Shown: piece after piece, positions 16,129-24,145 of the stretch | Numbering within the stretch: the stretch's first letter is position 1 | Layout of the letters: the number at the start of each line of letters is the position of its first letter | NCBI GenBank assembly: GCA_052032225.1 | Contig: JBPEWY010000034.1 | Coordinates: forward strand, 1 to 64,000 | DNA length: 64,000 nucleotides | DNA from: JBPEWY01 sp052032225 | GTDB taxonomy: Bacteria; Bacteroidota; Bacteroidia; Flavobacteriales; Flavobacteriaceae | Direction: 5' to 3' | Program-made: the position numbers and the translations under genes | Notes under the pieces: generated by a model | Seen by the model: only the letters and a program-made list of their open reading frames with translations | What the model was told of the DNA's origin: nothing | Database searches by the model: none

Positions 16129-16929
16129 ATGAATGCACACGAAATAGATTACCATATTTACGGAGAAGAAATGCAATTTGTAGAAATAGAGCTCGATCCG
16201 CAAGAGGCAGTTGTAGCCGAAGCAGGGAGTTTTATGATGATGGATAACGGCATTAAAATGGATACCATTTTTGGAGATGGCTCTAACCAAGATAAAGGCG
16301 TTTTAGGTAAAATATTTTCGGCAGGAAAACGAATTCTTACCGGAGAAAGTTTATTTATGACAGCTTTTTTAAACGTAGATGCCGGAAAACGTAAAGTTAG
16401 TTTTGCATCGCCTTACCCGGGTAAAATTGTTGCTATAGATTTAACTCAGTACGGAGGTAAATTTATTTGCCAGAAAGATGCCTTTTTATGTGCTGCAAAG
16501 GGAGTACGCGTAGGGATAGAGTTTTCTAAACGTTTAGGAAGAGGTCTTTTTGGAGGAGAAGGATTTATTATGCAAAAACTAGAAGGAGACGGTATGGCAT
16601 TTGTACATGCAGGAGGTACTATGGCTAAAAAAGAACTGGCTGCAGGAGAAGTTTTAAAAGTAGATACCGGTTGTATAGTTGGTTTTACAAAAGATGTAGA
16701 TTATGATATTGAGTTTGTAGGCGGAATCAAAAACACCGTTTTTGGAGGAGAAGGCTTGTTTTTTGCAACCTTAAGAGGTCCGGGTACAGTTTATGTACAA
16801 TCGTTACCATTTAGCCGACTGGCAGACAGAGTGTGGGCTGCAGCACCAAAAGGTGGCGGTAAAGACAAAGGAGAAGGAAGTATATTGGGTGGTCTGGGAG
16901 ATTTATTAGATGGCGATAACCGTTTTTAA
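16129..16929 (+). CDS. TIGR00266/AIM24 family protein
   Basis: The 266-residue protein is a clear member of the TIGR00266 (AIM24-like) family: the start H-E-I-D-Y-H-I-Y-G-E-E-M-Q-F-V-E-I-E-L is split over the first strands, followed by E-A-G-S-F-M-M-M, G-E-G-F-I-M-Q-K-L-E-G-D-G and a glycine-rich tail. The fold is a double beta-helix trimer; biochemical activity in bacteria is not established. The last codons (N-R-F-stop) fall in a perfect palindrome shared with the convergent dacB-like gene, and the two stops overlap by 4 nt. Confidence 0.88.
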   Translation: MNAHEIDYHIYGEEMQFVEIELDPQEAVVAEAGSFMMMDNGIKMDTIFGDGSNQDKGVLGKIFSAGKRILTGESLFMTAFLNVDAGKRKVSFASPYPGKIVAIDLTQYGGKFICQKDAFLCAAKGVRVGIEFSKRLGRGLFGGEGFIMQKLEGDGMAFVHAGGTMAKKELAAGEVLKVDTGCIVGFTKDVDYDIEFVGGIKNTVFGGEGLFFATLRGPGTVYVQSLPFSRLADRVWAAAPKGGGKDKGEGSILGGLGDLLDGDNRF

Positions 16930-16937
16930 AAACGGTT
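16918..16937. terminator. perfect 20-bp palindrome containing two convergent stop codons
   Basis: AACCGTTTTT followed by AAAAACGGTT is an exact inverted repeat without a loop. It holds the stop of the AIM24 gene (16927-16929) and of the convergent dacB-like gene (16926-16928). Read on either strand it encodes N-R-F-stop. It may act as a minimal bidirectional transcription barrier, but the stem is short and partly A-T. Confidence 0.5.
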
Positions 16938-18191
16938 GTGAATTTCTAGTAATAAATTGGCAATATCTTGCCTAATATTGCTGGAAGGTACTCTAAAATG
17001 ATTAGCCATATAGCTAAATATTAGTGTTTTGCCAGATTTAGTTATTATGTAACCACTTAAACAATAATTATTACTCATAGAACCCGATTTGGCAAACACA
17101 TAAGGAGTGCTTGCTCCGTACCAATTTTTTAAGGTACCGGAAACACCTCCCACAGGAAATAAATTAAATAATTTTTCTTGTGGGATGTTTTTATTTAATT
17201 CATTTAAAACATAAACCATGCTGTTGGGTGTAAAAAGGTTATACCTAGATAACCCGGAACCATCTACCCATCTCGGTTTTTCGGGTAATGCTTTTAAATT
17301 GTTTTTTAGCACATGATTTATTGACTTTTTTACACTTAAAGAATCAAATAACAACCCCGAAACCATTACATGTATTTGTTCTGCAAGAAAATTGTCACTC
17401 TCTACCATCATTATTTTTAACAAAGAATCTGTAGGCACACTATATAATGTGTTTTTATTGTTAAAGGCTAAATTGTCTGTAAATCTTACGGTTTTAGATG
17501 TTAGTTTTTCTAATATTTTTTTAGTGATGGTGTCAGATACTATAAAAGGTGTAAATAATGTGTCTTTTTCTGTAGGTTCAATGTAAAATTTATTTTGATT
17601 TAAATCTCGTGGATAAGGATTTTGTGCTACAACAACACTATCTTTAAAAAGTATCGGACTAACATTTAAACTATCTTCTTTAAAAAATAAACTTACCAAA
17701 TTACCGTGTATAGGGAATGCACTTCGTTGGGGCATATAGTAATATGCATAATCATCCCAAGACCATCCCGGAGCATAAGCATCATCATAAAAAGCATTGT
17801 TTTGTATAACAACGGTTTTGTAAGGATGGTTTTTTAAAAATAGAATAGTGTTATCATTATAAAGATTAGGATATAGCAAGGTAGGATCTCCGGTGGGCTG
17901 CACAAAAATTGTGTCGTTTTGAGTGTTATAATGTAAAGCAGGAATAGTGTCTGGCAAATACATTAAGCCTGTATATAATGTAAATATTTTGGTGTTAGAA
18001 GCAGGTAAAAAGTATTTGTTGGCATTGTATGAGTAAATTGTTTTTTGGGTGGTAGGATCAAACAACTTAAAACCAACAAAATGTTTTTGTTTAGTTACTT
18101 CTTTAAAAGTTTTTGTTAACAATGCTCGCTTACCTGTTACGCAACTTAAAACCAAGAAAGCTAACACCAGTAATCCTGCAAATTTTCTCAT
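16926..18191 (-). CDS. dacB: PBP4-type D-alanyl-D-alanine carboxypeptidase/endopeptidase
   Basis: The 421-residue lipoprotein (signal ending V-L-S-C) should trim or open peptidoglycan cross-links in the periplasm. All three penicillin-binding motifs are present: S65-N-T-K68 in L-P-A-S-N-T-K, S-D-N in M-V-E-S-D-N-F-L-A, and K-S-G-S in F-A-K-S-G-S-M-S. The family is S13/class C PBP. It is shorter than E. coli DacB (477), mainly in the insert domain between the first two motifs, and lipid anchoring differs from the E. coli protein. Confidence 0.88.
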   Translation of the reverse strand: MRKFAGLLVLAFLVLSCVTGKRALLTKTFKEVTKQKHFVGFKLFDPTTQKTIYSYNANKYFLPASNTKIFTLYTGLMYLPDTIPALHYNTQNDTIFVQPTGDPTLLYPNLYNDNTILFLKNHPYKTVVIQNNAFYDDAYAPGWSWDDYAYYYMPQRSAFPIHGNLVSLFFKEDSLNVSPILFKDSVVVAQNPYPRDLNQNKFYIEPTEKDTLFTPFIVSDTITKKILEKLTSKTVRFTDNLAFNNKNTLYSVPTDSLLKIMMVESDNFLAEQIHVMVSGLLFDSLSVKKSINHVLKNNLKALPEKPRWVDGSGLSRYNLFTPNSMVYVLNELNKNIPQEKLFNLFPVGGVSGTLKNWYGASTPYVFAKSGSMSNNYCLSGYIITKSGKTLIFSYMANHFRVPSSNIRQDIANLLLEIHNRF

Positions 18192-18351
18192 AATAACAAG
18201 TATTCTTGTAAAGTACGTTTAAAAAAATCAAATAAAAAAATTAACATTAAACGAGGTATTTTAGTGAAAAATTAACCTTTTTAGGGTGAGAAAATTTTCA
18301 AAAAAATTCTTATTTTTAGGAACCTAATTCAACAAAAACTAAACATGAATC

Positions 18352-18570
18352 ATGGCTAGAGCTATGTTTGAGTACACTAAAACAGTGCTCCAAAAAGTAA
18401 GCTTTGACCCCGCCTTGTTTTGCAAGGAGCTTGAAAAAGCTGCACAAAGATTATTACCTTACGAGCTAGATGAACTTAGAATTTGGGTAAACCAATATGT
18501 TAGAGAAAAACCAGAATTAACGCAGTGTTTGGTTTACTTAAAAGATACCAAAAAAAGCCTCCAGTATTAA
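18352..18570 (+). CDS. small conserved protein, unknown function
   Basis: The 72-residue soluble protein is probably all-helical (F-C-K-E-L-E-K-A-A-Q-R-L-L-P-Y-E-L-D-E-L-R-I-W-V) and resembles a short protein seen in many Bacteroidota, with no function that I can name. ATG 18352 is chosen because an ATG at 18345 in another frame stops at once; ATG 18364 (M-F-E-Y-T-K) is a possible shorter start. The stop codon lies in the loop of the terminator hairpin that follows. Confidence 0.7.
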   Translation: MARAMFEYTKTVLQKVSFDPALFCKELEKAAQRLLPYELDELRIWVNQYVREKPELTQCLVYLKDTKKSLQY

Positions 18571-18582
18571 GGAGGCTTTTTT
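18551..18582. terminator. bidirectional terminator with the stop codon in its loop
   Basis: AAAAAAGCCTCC and GGAGGCTTTTTT form a 12-bp stem around an 8-nt loop that contains the TAA of the + strand gene. A-run and T-run flanks let it serve both this gene and the convergent oxyR, which ends at 18581. Confidence 0.85.
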
Positions 18583-19522
18583 ATGTTTTGTTTATAGGAC
18601 TTATTATTTGAACATTGCTAAATGCAATGGCTCCTCTTATTATACCCGAAATTACATCTTTTAACGCTTCTATGATGTGCAGTTTTAACTCACTTTTATG
18701 GTAAATTAAACTAACTTCTCTGGCTGGGGTAGGTTCTGTAAAATAATGCAAATATTGTTTTTCAGACTCTTTAAGCTCTAACGTATGTAAATAAGGAAGA
18801 AGCGTCATTCCCAACCCTTCGTTGGCTAACTTTATCATGGTTTCAAAACTACCGCTTTCTAACTGAAAATGTTCATTGTTAAGTGCTTTATCAGATTTAC
18901 ACAGGTTAATTACACCATCTCTAAAGCAATGCCCATCTTCTAACAAAAGAATATCATCTATAGCTAAATCTGAAGTGCTTATTTTTTTGTGTTCGTGCAA
19001 TCTGTGGTTTTCTGGAATATAAGCTACAAAAGGCTCATAATATAACGGACGCTCTTTAATTTGTTCGTGCTCTAAGGGGGTAGCAGCAATGGCAGCATCT
19101 AAATGTCCGTCTACAATATTGTTTATTATAGACTCTGTGTGTAGCTCTTTAATTTTTAAGTTTACCTCCGGATATTTTTTAATAAACGTCTTTAAAAACA
19201 TTGGCAGTAGGGTAGGCATAATGGTTGGTATAATTCCCAACGAAAATTCGCCACCAATAAATCCTTTTTCTTGGTCTACAATATCTTTAATTCTGGTACT
19301 TTCATCAACTATATTTTTAGCTTGCGCTACAATTTTTTTTCCTACTTCTGTAAGTTGAATAGGTTTTTTACTTCTATCAAAAATAAGTACGCCCAGTTCG
19401 TCTTCTAATTTTTGAATTTGCATACTTAAAGTAGGCTGGGTAACAAAGGTTTTTTCGGCAGCAAGCGTAAAGTTTTTATACTCGGCAACAGCAAGTACGT
19501 ATTGAAGCTGTGTGATTGTCAT
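18581..19522 (-). CDS. oxyR: hydrogen peroxide sensor OxyR (LysR family)
   Basis: OxyR activates peroxide-defence genes when its two sensor cysteines form a disulfide. The 313-residue protein has a LysR N-terminal helix-turn-helix (L-A-A-E-K-T-F-V-T-Q-P-T-L-S-M-Q-I) and the OxyR-specific block E-D-G-H-C199-F-R-D...C208, with the two cysteines at the same numbering and 9-residue spacing as E. coli OxyR. It is divergent from dps, a classical OxyR target. The C-terminal 20 residues are longer than usual. Confidence 0.95.
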   Translation of the reverse strand: MTITQLQYVLAVAEYKNFTLAAEKTFVTQPTLSMQIQKLEDELGVLIFDRSKKPIQLTEVGKKIVAQAKNIVDESTRIKDIVDQEKGFIGGEFSLGIIPTIMPTLLPMFLKTFIKKYPEVNLKIKELHTESIINNIVDGHLDAAIAATPLEHEQIKERPLYYEPFVAYIPENHRLHEHKKISTSDLAIDDILLLEDGHCFRDGVINLCKSDKALNNEHFQLESGSFETMIKLANEGLGMTLLPYLHTLELKESEKQYLHYFTEPTPAREVSLIYHKSELKLHIIEALKDVISGIIRGAIAFSNVQIISPINKT

Positions 19523-19528
19523 TTTCTT

Positions 19529-19577
19529 ATAGTTTTAGATGATAAAAATATAAAAACTATCAATAAATCTTATAGTT
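19529..19577. promoter_or_regulatory. candidate OxyR operator between oxyR and dps
   Basis: Half-sites ATAG (19529-19532), CTAT (19557-19560) and ATAG (19572-19575) lie in the divergent intergenic region; AACTAT 19555-19560 and ATAGTT 19572-19577 form an inverted pair separated by 11 nt. The E. coli OxyR site uses ATAG/CTAT tetrads but at 7-nt spacing, so this is a candidate only. A weaker ATAA at 19542 would continue the same 15-nt period. Confidence 0.4.
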
Positions 19578-19637
19578 AAAAAGCATAAACTTAGCAGTAT
19601 TTTTACAGTATAATAATAAATGCTAAATAATATACAA

Positions 19638-20117
19638 ATGAAAACAAACAGCTTAGGACTTAGTATAGAGAAATCTAAACATATAAGTGGTTTATTAAAT
19701 AAATTACTTGCTAACTTTCAAGTTTATTACCAAAACTTAAGAGGAATACACTGGAACATTAAAGGAAAGCGCTTTTTTGAACTTCATTTAAAGTTTGAAG
19801 AGCTTTATACCGATGCAAATGTAAAGGTAGATATGATTGCAGAACGTATTTTAACGTTAGGAGACACTCCTTTACATACATTTACAGAATATGCCAAAAC
19901 CGCAACAGTACCTGTTGGGAAAAATGTGGTAAACGATGAAGAGTCTGTAAGGTTAATTTTAGCTTCGTTAAAAGAGTTATTACTAATTGAACGCGAAATA
20001 CTTGAAGCAAGTGATGAAGCTAATGATGAAGGTACAAATGCCATGATGAGCGATTTCATTACCGAGCAAGAGAAAACAATCTGGATGATGAAAGCATGGT
20101 TAAACGAAAGTATTTAA
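19638..20117 (+). CDS. dps: Dps family DNA-protecting ferritin
   Basis: Dps forms a 12-subunit shell that oxidises and stores iron and shields DNA during peroxide stress. The 159-residue protein has the Dps core N-L-R-G-I-H-W-N-I-K-G, F-F-E-L-H-L-K-F-E-E-L-Y-T-D and D-M-I-A-E-R-I with the ferroxidase His/Asp/Glu ligands contributed by neighbouring subunits, and a C-terminal E-Q-E-K-T-I-W-M-M helix. ATG 19638 (M-K-T-N-S-L-G-L) gives the usual N terminus; an in-frame ATG at 19620 adds six residues. It is divergent from oxyR and ends in a strong hairpin. Confidence 0.95.
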   Translation: MKTNSLGLSIEKSKHISGLLNKLLANFQVYYQNLRGIHWNIKGKRFFELHLKFEELYTDANVKVDMIAERILTLGDTPLHTFTEYAKTATVPVGKNVVNDEESVRLILASLKELLLIEREILEASDEANDEGTNAMMSDFITEQEKTIWMMKAWLNESI

Positions 20118-20149
20118 TAAAAAAGGGATGTTAATACATCCCTTTTTTT
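20118..20149. terminator. dps terminator, bidirectional
   Basis: AAAAAGGGATG and CATCCCTTTTT form an 11-bp stem over a TTAATA loop, followed by T residues on the + strand and preceded by A residues that serve the convergent DUF2141 gene ending at 20153. Confidence 0.85.
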
Positions 20150-20152
20150 ACT

Positions 20153-20566
20153 TTAAAACCGTATCGTAAAATTTAGATTAGTGTTTTTTACCTTAAATTT
20201 AGCAGAGCTAAATAAAGGTGGCCCCATACTCATATCGTTGTTAGAGGAACCATAACTCTCAATAGGCATACCCGAAGCTTCAAAATCCATCTGATTATTT
20301 TCGTTTTCATCATGTAATGCTAAAATGGCATACGTACCTTCAGGAACATCTTTAAACTCTACGGTTGCAACACCGTTATCAATAGTGGTTTTAGCATTCA
20401 TAATTCCCGGGCCTTTTAAAAACGTTTCTTCAGTATGTAAAGAAAATATGACCGCACCGTTATTATTTTTAACGTTATTTACAGTAACAGTAATTGTTGC
20501 GTTTTCTTGAGCAAAGCCTAAAGCAGAGGCAAGCATAAATGTAAGTGTAATGATTAATGATTTCAT
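20153..20566 (-). CDS. secreted DUF2141 protein
   Basis: The 137-residue protein starts best at ATG 20566, which gives a clean signal peptide (M-K-S-L-I-I-T-L-T-F-M-L-A-S-A-L-G-F-A-Q). The mature domain is DUF2141: T-V-N-N-V-K-N-N-N-G-A-V-I-F-S-L, then V-P-E-G-T-Y-A-I-L-A-L-H-D-E-N-E-N-N-Q-M-D split across a strand and an acidic loop, and a short C-terminal strand. The acidic D-E-N-x-N-x-x-x-D loop looks like a metal-binding site. The family is exported and uncharacterised. ATG 20587 is an alternative start. Confidence 0.8.
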   Translation of the reverse strand: MKSLIITLTFMLASALGFAQENATITVTVNNVKNNNGAVIFSLHTEETFLKGPGIMNAKTTIDNGVATVEFKDVPEGTYAILALHDENENNQMDFEASGMPIESYGSSNNDMSMGPPLFSSAKFKVKNTNLNFTIRF

Positions 20567-20688
20567 GACTTTGTTGTTTGTTTTCATCAAAAGTCTAAAT
20601 ATGTTTGTTATTAAAACACTATTTCTTACCCAATTGTAAATTATGCAAGACCAATTGTAAAACATACAGTTAAAGCATATGTTTTTAC

Positions 20689-20696
20689 TACTTTTG
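20689..20696 (+). promoter_or_regulatory. promoter -7 box (TACTTTTG) for the TRIC-family gene
   Basis: TACTTTTG fits TAnnTTTG exactly and is 20 nt before the ATG at 20716, giving a very short leader. No TTG is found at the standard -33 spacing. Confidence 0.5.
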
Positions 20697-20715
20697 GCAC
20701 GTAAAAATTGTATAC

Positions 20716-21312
20716 ATGTTTTTTTATACGTTAGATTTAATCGGAACCTTTGTTTTTGCAATTTCGGGTGTACTAGCAGCTTTGAATAAGAAATTAGACC
20801 CTTTTGGAATTTTTATAATTGCATTTGTAACAGCAGTAGGCGGAGGTACTTTAAGAGATATTTTAATAGGAAGAACTCCGGTAGGATGGATGTTTGATTT
20901 AAATTACATTTATACTATTGCAGCAGGAGTAGTATTTGCAATATTATTTAGAAGAAAAATTGATTATTTACGTACTTCTTTATTTTTATTTGATACTATC
21001 GGACTTGGGGTTTTTACCTTAATTGGAATAGAGCTTGGTGTTAAGGCACAATTGCATCCAATAATTTGTATTGCTTTAGGAGCAATGAGCGCATCGTTTG
21101 GTGGCGTTATTCGAGATATACTTTGTAATGAAATTCCTGTAATATTCAGGAAAGAAATTTACGCAACTGCCTGTATTCTGGGTGGGGTTGTTTACTTTGT
21201 TTTAGATACACTTGTAGCAGAAAACCTATTGTACATAGCAACAGCAATGGTGGTAATTATTGTTAGGGTTTTAGCTGTTAGGTTTAAGCTTCAGTTACCT
21301 GCTATTCAATAA
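20716..21312 (+). CDS. TRIC-family (UPF0126) cation channel
   Basis: The 198-residue protein has seven short membrane helices and the two inverted-repeat signatures of prokaryotic trimeric intracellular cation channels: G-G-G-T-L-R-D in the first half and G-G-V-I-R-D in the second, each after an A-V/S-F-G kink. E. coli YicG is the nearest familiar member. It probably conducts potassium or sodium across the inner membrane. Its 3' end overlaps the convergent cyclophilin gene by 11 nt. Confidence 0.88.
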   Translation: MFFYTLDLIGTFVFAISGVLAALNKKLDPFGIFIIAFVTAVGGGTLRDILIGRTPVGWMFDLNYIYTIAAGVVFAILFRRKIDYLRTSLFLFDTIGLGVFTLIGIELGVKAQLHPIICIALGAMSASFGGVIRDILCNEIPVIFRKEIYATACILGGVVYFVLDTLVAENLLYIATAMVVIIVRVLAVRFKLQLPAIQ

Positions 21313-22021
21313 CTTCTGCTTGCATTACAATATTCTGTAAGGGCCACTCGCCATCATCGGTAGGCTGGCTATTTATTTTATCTACCACATCCATCCCTTC
21401 AATAACTCTTCCAAAGGCAGTGTATTTTCCATCTAAATGGTACGAGCCCGGTTTGGTTACTACAATAAAAAATTCGTACGGTGAAGCTAGTTTATGTGGG
21501 TTATCTATTTCGCTACTAGGCATAGAAACTGTTCCTCTGTGATGTTTATGACCTTTTCTTGTATCGGGTGGCAATAAATACCTTCCAATTTCGCTTCTTT
21601 TTCTGGCTGTAGCTTTATTATCTGCATTACCACCTTGTATAATAAAGTTTTTAACTACCCTATGAAAATAAGTCCCGTTAAAGTATCCTTTTTTTGTTAG
21701 GTATATAAAATTAGCCCGATGGTAAGGTGTGTTATTAAAAAGCTCTATAACAAAACTGCCAAATTGCGTGGTAATTTTAACCTTATTTTCTTTATGCTTT
21801 TGAGCGTATTCGTAAAAAAAAGGGATTGCATTATCTTCTGTTAATTTAAACGGCACAGAATCTTTTTCTTCTTTTTTTAAAACAGTATCTTTTTTAACAA
21901 CAGCAGTTGTGTCTTTAGTAGCTTTACTTTGGATTGTTTTTTTAGGTTGCTTTGTAGTGCAACCCATCATAAAAAATAGTAGTATTATTGTACAAGTATT
22001 TAGAAGCGTTTTTTTATGCAC
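21302..22021 (-). CDS. cyclophilin-type peptidyl-prolyl isomerase lipoprotein
   Basis: The 239-residue lipoprotein (signal ending M-M-G-C) carries a cyclophilin domain at about residues 75-239 after a Lys/Thr-rich linker. Family motifs include F-V-I-E-L-F-N-N-T-P-Y-H-R-A-N-F, F-H-R-V-V-K-N-F-I-I-Q-G-G, and F-G-R-V-I-E-G-M-D-V-V-D. The catalytic Arg is in F-H-R. It probably folds or holds exported proteins. The start is GTG 22021, the only usable start before the signal peptide because an in-frame stop lies just upstream; that GTG is inside the first codons of the divergent NUDIX gene. Confidence 0.88.
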   Translation of the reverse strand: MHKKTLLNTCTIILLFFMMGCTTKQPKKTIQSKATKDTTAVVKKDTVLKKEEKDSVPFKLTEDNAIPFFYEYAQKHKENKVKITTQFGSFVIELFNNTPYHRANFIYLTKKGYFNGTYFHRVVKNFIIQGGNADNKATARKRSEIGRYLLPPDTRKGHKHHRGTVSMPSSEIDNPHKLASPYEFFIVVTKPGSYHLDGKYTAFGRVIEGMDVVDKINSQPTDDGEWPLQNIVMQAEVIE

Positions 22022-22657
22022 TACGATGATTTTTTAAAATTGATTTCAAAAATAAAAAATCTGCCTTTACCGGGCGAAGAAGCGCATTATAAAATGACTC
22101 CAAAAGTGCGCATAAATGAGCTAAAAAGTATAGATGTTGATGCTAAAAAGCCAAAAAAAGCAGGAGTTTTATCGTTGTTTTACCCGTCAGAAGATTATAC
22201 GGCACATTTACTGCTTACGCTCAGAAAATCGTATAAAGGAGTTCATGCCAATCAAATAAGTTTTCCCGGCGGAAAAATAGAAAGAACAGATGCCAGTTTG
22301 TTAGATACTGCATTAAGAGAAACACAAGAAGAGGTGGGAGTAAACCCCAATTTGGTTACAATTATAAAACCGTTAACACAAGTATATATTCCGCCAAGTA
22401 ATTTTAAAGTGCAGCCTTATATTGGCGTAGCCAAAACTACGCTTAGTTTTACAAAACAAGAGGAAGAGGTAGCAGAACTGGTTCAGGTGCCTGTTGTTAA
22501 TTTTTTAGATGATCAGGCTGTTTTTTACCAAACATTATCTACTTCGTACGCAAAAAATATTAAAGTACCTGCCTTTAACTTAAACGGTTACACGGTTTGG
22601 GGAGCTACTGCTATGATGCTAAGTGAAGTTAAAGAGCTATTTAAGCAGGTGCTTTAA
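22016..22657 (+). CDS. NUDIX CoA pyrophosphatase-like hydrolase
   Basis: The 213-residue protein has a NUDIX domain with box G-G-K-I-E-R-T-D then A-L-R-E-T-Q-E-E-V-G-V, in the arrangement typical of CoA/acetyl-CoA pyrophosphatases (NudL type), including the N-terminal A-H-Y-K-M-T-P and the upstream H-A-N-Q-I-S-F-P. It likely cleaves CoA derivatives to 4'-phosphopantetheine and 3',5'-ADP. Its ATG lies inside the start region of the divergent cyclophilin gene (6-nt overlap of the two 5' ends), so each promoter must sit within the other gene. Confidence 0.85.
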   Translation: MHYDDFLKLISKIKNLPLPGEEAHYKMTPKVRINELKSIDVDAKKPKKAGVLSLFYPSEDYTAHLLLTLRKSYKGVHANQISFPGGKIERTDASLLDTALRETQEEVGVNPNLVTIIKPLTQVYIPPSNFKVQPYIGVAKTTLSFTKQEEEVAELVQVPVVNFLDDQAVFYQTLSTSYAKNIKVPAFNLNGYTVWGATAMMLSEVKELFKQVL

Positions 22658-22660
22658 GCA

Positions 22661-22676
22661 TACTTTTGTACTTTTG
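22661..22676 (+). promoter_or_regulatory. tandem promoter -7 boxes upstream of the acyltransferase
   Basis: Two exact TACTTTTG boxes are directly adjacent (22661-22668 and 22669-22676), right after the stop of the NUDIX gene. They fix the acyltransferase start at ATG 22705, since the longer frame would begin inside them. I see no TTG at -33. Confidence 0.6.
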
Positions 22677-22704
22677 TAGCTCGCCAAAAAAATTAAGTAA
22701 ACAT

Positions 22705-23502
22705 ATGGGTTTATTTAAAAGAAATCCTTTTGGACATATTCTTTTTCTAAAAAAATGGCTAATTAGAATAGCCGGGGTTCTCACACACAGACGTTACAGA
22801 GGTTTTAACGAACTAAAAATTGAAGGTTCTGAAGTAATAAAAAAACTACCCGATACAGGTGTTTTATTTGTTTCTAACCATCAAACTTATTTTGCCGATG
22901 TAGTGGCAATGTTTCATGTTTTTAATGCAAGTTTAAGTGGTAGAATAGATAGTATTAAAAATGTTGGGTACTTGTGGAATCCTAAATTAAATATTTATTA
23001 CGTTGCTGCTAAAGAGACAATGAGCTCAGGTTTATTGCCTAAAATTTTAGCATATGCAGGTTCTATAAATGTAGAGCGTACTTGGCGAGAGGCAGGTAAA
23101 GAAGTAAAGCGCCAAGTAAAATTTAGCGACATATCGAACATTGCAAAAGCATTAAATGATGGTTGGGTAATTACATTCCCACAAGGTACTACAAAGCCTT
23201 GGAAACCTATTAGAAAAGGTACGGCACACATCATAAAACAATACAAGCCTATTGTTGTACCCATTGTAATAGATGGATTTAGGCGCTCTTTTGATAAAAA
23301 AGGATTACGAGTAAAGAAAAAAGGCATTCTACAATCTATGGTAATTAAAGAGCCGTTAGATATAGATTATGAAAACGATACAATTGATGATATTGTAGAA
23401 AAAATACAGTACGCTATTGAGCAACATCCGTCATTTTTAAAAGTAATCCCCGAAGAGCAAATAAAAGAAATGCAAGAGCTCAACGAACTTAGAAAGTTTT
23501 AA
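22705..23502 (+). CDS. PlsC-type 1-acyl-glycerol-3-phosphate acyltransferase
   Basis: The 265-residue protein belongs to the glycerolphosphate acyltransferase family. The active-site block reads S-N-H-Q-T-Y-F-A-D, with five rather than the usual four residues between His and Asp, and the second motif is F-P-Q-G-T in place of F-P-E-G-T. Hydrophobic segments near residues 10-30 and after the first motif place it at the inner membrane. Whether it acylates lysophosphatidate or another lipid, such as an ornithine or glycine lipid, cannot be decided. The 3' end overlaps the convergent membrane gene by 4 nt. Confidence 0.8.
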   Translation: MGLFKRNPFGHILFLKKWLIRIAGVLTHRRYRGFNELKIEGSEVIKKLPDTGVLFVSNHQTYFADVVAMFHVFNASLSGRIDSIKNVGYLWNPKLNIYYVAAKETMSSGLLPKILAYAGSINVERTWREAGKEVKRQVKFSDISNIAKALNDGWVITFPQGTTKPWKPIRKGTAHIIKQYKPIVVPIVIDGFRRSFDKKGLRVKKKGILQSMVIKEPLDIDYENDTIDDIVEKIQYAIEQHPSFLKVIPEEQIKEMQELNELRKF

Positions 23503-24140
23503 ACTTCCATTTGCTTGAGCTCTTGGTAGTTTTTATGTAATCGTTTTAGTAATATTCCATAAATTAATCTGTATAATAACCAAATTAAAGCAGCTACTAC
23601 TACAGAGAAAACAAATACAATACCTATAAAAGCAGCTATAAACATAGATTCTTTACCATTGGCTGCTGCTTTACTTATACCTTCTGCAATTTCGGAATCG
23701 TAATTTAGTTGTATTACAGCAACAACTAAACTAGATATTACAAGGTAAATAATATTAAACCATACATATTGTTTAACAGTTTTTCTTGTTTTTATAATGT
23801 TTTTCATGAGCGTTTTGGCATCGTCTGTTACCGATATTTTTTTGTAGTTCATAAAAAACATGTATATAAAATAAAACAAGATGAGGTAGCCTATAATCAT
23901 TAAAGGCAAGTATATGTGGTCTGCATTGTAGCTATCAAAACGTTTCATTCCCTCTGTGTCTTTTAGTAAATAAGAGAGAATAGACCAAAACGCAAATTCA
24001 ATAAGACTTATATAGAAAATCCACTTTACGATTGATGATGATTTTTTCCATAACATATTATAGATTTCATCATACGATAGTTTGGGTAAAGTTTTTTCCC
24101 TTTTTTTCCAGTCTTTCTTTAAAATATCTAACTCTTCCAT
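23499..24140 (-). CDS. membrane partner (putative anti-sigma factor) of an ECF sigma factor
   Basis: The 213-residue protein has a charged N-terminal region (M-E-E-L-D-I-L-K-K-D-W-K-K-R-E) and four membrane segments near residues 40-58, 78-96, 122-142 and 167-190. It starts 5 nt after the ECF sigma gene, and in Bacteroidota this exact arrangement usually marks a regulator or target of the sigma factor. No ASD or zinc-binding motif is seen, so its anti-sigma role is inference from position; the W-K-K-R-E start could be the sigma-binding part. Confidence 0.65.
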   Translation of the reverse strand: MEELDILKKDWKKREKTLPKLSYDEIYNMLWKKSSSIVKWIFYISLIEFAFWSILSYLLKDTEGMKRFDSYNADHIYLPLMIIGYLILFYFIYMFFMNYKKISVTDDAKTLMKNIIKTRKTVKQYVWFNIIYLVISSLVVAVIQLNYDSEIAEGISKAAANGKESMFIAAFIGIVFVFSVVVAALIWLLYRLIYGILLKRLHKNYQELKQMEV

Positions 24141-24145
24141 ATATT

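Noticed and set aside
20694..20712. Second sigma-54 promoter (TTGGCAC near 20694)
   Set aside because: Spacing from GG to the next GC-type step does not fit (no GC ten bases later); the bases are part of a TACTTTTG box.
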